7,523 nt of DNA from Thermoflexibacter sp. (lineage in GTDB: Bacteria > Bacteroidota > Bacteroidia > Cytophagales > Thermoflexibacteraceae): contig JALOMS010000214.1 of assembly GCA_025455345.1 (NCBI GenBank), forward strand, positions 1 through 7,523, given 5' to 3'. Position 1 is the stretch's first letter. Each line of letters opens with the position of its first letter. The position numbers were made by a program, and so were the translations under genes. Shown here piece after piece: positions 7,101 through 7,523 of the stretch. The notes beneath the pieces were generated by a model. It saw nothing but the letters and a program-made list of their open reading frames with translations, made no database searches and was not told the origin of the DNA.

Positions 7101-7523
7101 CTTCCAATCTCAAATCTCCAGCAATATCCAAGTTAAAAGGTAGAGGAGAAGACATATCTCTCACAATAGTTTTATTAATAAGAGGTGCCATAGTAGTACC
7201 TGGTGAGCGTAGGGTAATATTTCCATAAGTAAACCCTCCTAATACTTGTTGGGTTGTACCCGCATTAAATATTACAGTGCTAAATGTTTGTAAATTCATC
7301 TTACCTGTATTGGCAACTCCTGCGACGAAATTCCCTATGGTATTGGTAAAATAAGGGAAAGTAGTCGCTACGTTAGCGGTAACTGGGTCTGCGGCATTAG
7401 TAATAGGTCTTGCGATATTCGCTGGTAGAGAAGCATTACTGTAAGTTAATGGAGAAACTACCACATCTGTACCCGTACCTAATTCCAATGTTGCTCTGTC
7501 CGAAGAAGAAGCCCCATTGATAA
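4159..7523 (-). CDS. Large exported repeat protein with T9SS type A C-terminal sorting domain, N-terminus off window
   Basis: A cell-surface or secreted protein exported by the type IX secretion system; its function is unknown. The frame continues through the right edge (INGASSSDRATLELGTG), so the true start and signal peptide are not seen, and the TTG at 7488 is internal. Counting residues from that TTG, the layout is: degenerate repeats (1 to about 712); a module with HVFGPVTKIGVN and TFYFPIGNTSVYAPAGI (749-780), a pattern common in Bacteroidota surface proteins; a Ser/Thr/Gly-rich stretch; a fibronectin-III-like module beginning NPLPIQLIKFEA with WQTAREINNDFFVLEKS and YYRLKQVDNDGTYTYS (about 919-1019); and the sorting domain with YPNP (1031-1034) ending in KSFIVNK. 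No catalytic motif was recognised. The composition (Asn, Thr, Ser, Gly; two Cys in the visible part) suits an extended extracellular beta structure. An adhesin or matrix role is inference only. The gene ends at the shared terminator. Confidence 0.9.
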   Translation of the reverse strand, partial: INGASSSDRATLELGTGTDVVVSPLTYSNASLPANIARPITNAADPVTANVATTFPYFTNTIGNFVAGVANTGKMNLQTFSTVIFNAGTTQQVLGGFTYGNITLRSPGTTMAPLINKTIVRDMSSPLPFNLDIAGDLRLEEWNNFIDDGWQINGRANKTYTALANSQLTIGINDVGTQFPTAYTNPNIILDATNLTVYNAGHLANMSMLPHQIMSTVPTYGSLTLRDPTAVVGSTDLIEKRFDPPSPVGVKGDITIERHNHLNDNGSQISRLTAGGVLTMEDGWATVMGLDSSQVTRLTLGSATSATTLPLNFTTTLLNDNTTVVYSSGITQLVAGGARLNGMPPNSYFNLWLQSLPAATAATKNLEGAITVRNDLVIRQNIRFNDANDDASPTNAFQITGSATGNMTMEANSELRLNKANTATSTVFPTNFIRTNIGLNLSSKVIYNSNVAQDVSSLPLYGSVIMRKFTPIAPLVPKTVTTVRSNLDVRGDSLKIEAYNHLIDNGVQIDGTATGFMFMDYRSQLTLGTPMTATSFPTDFLSERINMDSWLDYPSNMMLRPKTDMSFVIYNSDLPQLISAASPVMGSVGPGKATSFSTLEKSSWYGNVRLSSTAAVTKTLENNVNIRGGLYIDGNNTLEVTTNHYDIYLGGDWEAAANSDFLARQGRVILDGIDRTQNITTDAAPFYEIEIDKPGTNRTAILLDQLRLTHRAVYKAGYFISSPTREFIYDVNANHSTEAGTGTEYGDADARTNGPSSLSHVFGPVTKIGVNNINTFYFPIGNTSVYAPAGIRAPAGTNNATTITARYFGFNSGLMGIDTAPCPSIPLTNISTAEYWTLDAPGGTTAPTGIQVTLSWSAIRSGGVTNSSLLRVAHYYNGGTGLKWYCEGRDAANSPDKASVNPFEGGVVASDNVNITTFSPFTLGSLNPVNPLPIQLIKFEAKAIEEQKVVELRWQTAREINNDFFVLEKSKDGKNFIAFKNVPSKNGNSTVTNDYLEIDQEPISGLSYYRLKQVDNDGTYTYSKIIPVYFADENADGGMILYPNPTESDINLQIFDIDLSEGYISISDMLGREIHSEFIEGISPEKSLPIRLKQNLASGAYILKFVGKSKSYVKSFIVNK
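4162..4407 (-). other. T9SS type A C-terminal sorting domain (82 residues)
   Basis: This is the last 82 residues of the exported protein. It begins GMILYPNPTESDINLQI, followed by GYISISDMLGREI, then LPIRLKQNLASGAYILKF and a final basic strand YVKSFIVNK. The YPNP opening, the SGAYIL core and the lysine-containing end are the hallmarks of the Por/T9SS sorting domain. In known systems this domain directs passage through the outer membrane and is removed when the cargo is attached to surface lipopolysaccharide or released. Confidence 0.93.
4432..4728 (-). other. Fibronectin-III-like module preceding the sorting domain
   Basis: About 100 residues, LPIQLIKFEA through SKIIPVYF, with the conserved ELRWQTAREINNDFFVLEKS and SYYRLKQVDNDGTYTYS strands. 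In Bacteroidota exported proteins this module very often sits directly before the T9SS sorting domain and acts as a stalk or spacer. It gives no clue to substrate. Confidence 0.8.
5353..7523 (-). repeat. Tandem degenerate protein repeats, about 110-130 residues each (six visible copies)
   Basis: Counting residues from the TTG at 7488, a (V/T)-(I/V)-(F/Y)-N-(A/S)-G strand recurs as VIFNAG (72), TVYNAG (185), VVYSSG (313), VIYNSN (434) and VIYNSD (557), with a weaker copy VILDGID at 657. Spacings are 113, 128, 121, 123 and 100 residues. Each of the first five is preceded by a Pro-x-x-Phe/Tyr motif (FPYF, FPTAY, LPLNF, FPTNF, FPTDF) and followed by a Tyr/Phe-Gly-(N/S) strand (TYGNITLR, TYGSLTLR, SYFNLWLQ, LYGSVIMR, WYGNVRLS). 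Copies 1-4 then have a G/N-D-L strand and a DNG-xQIxG or related turn. Approximate boundaries are 7523-7009, 7008-6619, 6618-6262, 6261-5938, 5937-5599 and 5568-5353. The repeats show clearly in protein; at DNA level they have diverged widely. The pattern suggests a beta-helix or stacked beta-sandwich shaft. Confidence 0.75.

Noticed and set aside
7486..7488. TTG as the start of the T9SS repeat protein
   Set aside because: The frame continues without a stop to the right edge and the upstream residues have the same Ser/Thr/Gly-rich character. No signal peptide follows the TTG.

Overview
The window is a low-GC piece of a Bacteroidota genome, most likely from the Cytophagales or a neighbouring lineage. 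Three things point there. One protein ends in a type IX secretion (T9SS) C-terminal sorting domain, with its YPNP motif and a preceding fibronectin-III-like module. The intergenic region carries TTTG / TAnnTTTG promoter elements typical of this phylum. The gene starts lack Shine-Dalgarno sequences. The genus cannot be fixed from the sequence alone.

Layout from left to right: (1) bases 1-876, plus strand: the 3' part of a family 5 glycoside hydrolase gene whose N-terminus lies off the left edge. (2) 886-3300, minus strand: a complete mutS2 gene, convergent with the hydrolase and separated from its stop by 9 bases. (3) 3301-3511: a 211-base divergent intergenic region with a well-formed promoter reading right and a weaker -7 element reading left. 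(4) 3512-4051, plus strand: a small single-domain protein with the swivel fold of LeuD and aconitase. The family's conserved active-site segments are rewritten in it, and no large-subunit gene is adjacent. (5) 4052-4158: a gap holding a perfect 18-bp inverted repeat with A and T tracts, which can act as a bidirectional terminator. (6) 4159-7523, minus strand: the C-terminal 1100-odd residues of a large exported protein, made of degenerate repeats of about 110-130 residues followed by a T9SS anchor. Its N-terminus lies off the right edge.

The genes do not form one pathway. Convergent and divergent orientations make at least three and probably four separate transcription units. The hydrolase and the repeat protein are probably both exported and may serve polysaccharide use or surface functions. 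MutS2 and the LeuD-like protein are cytosolic. I found no tRNA, rRNA, CRISPR array, insertion sequence or phage gene. The most unusual item is the LeuD-like protein. The rest looks like ordinary chromosome of this phylum.
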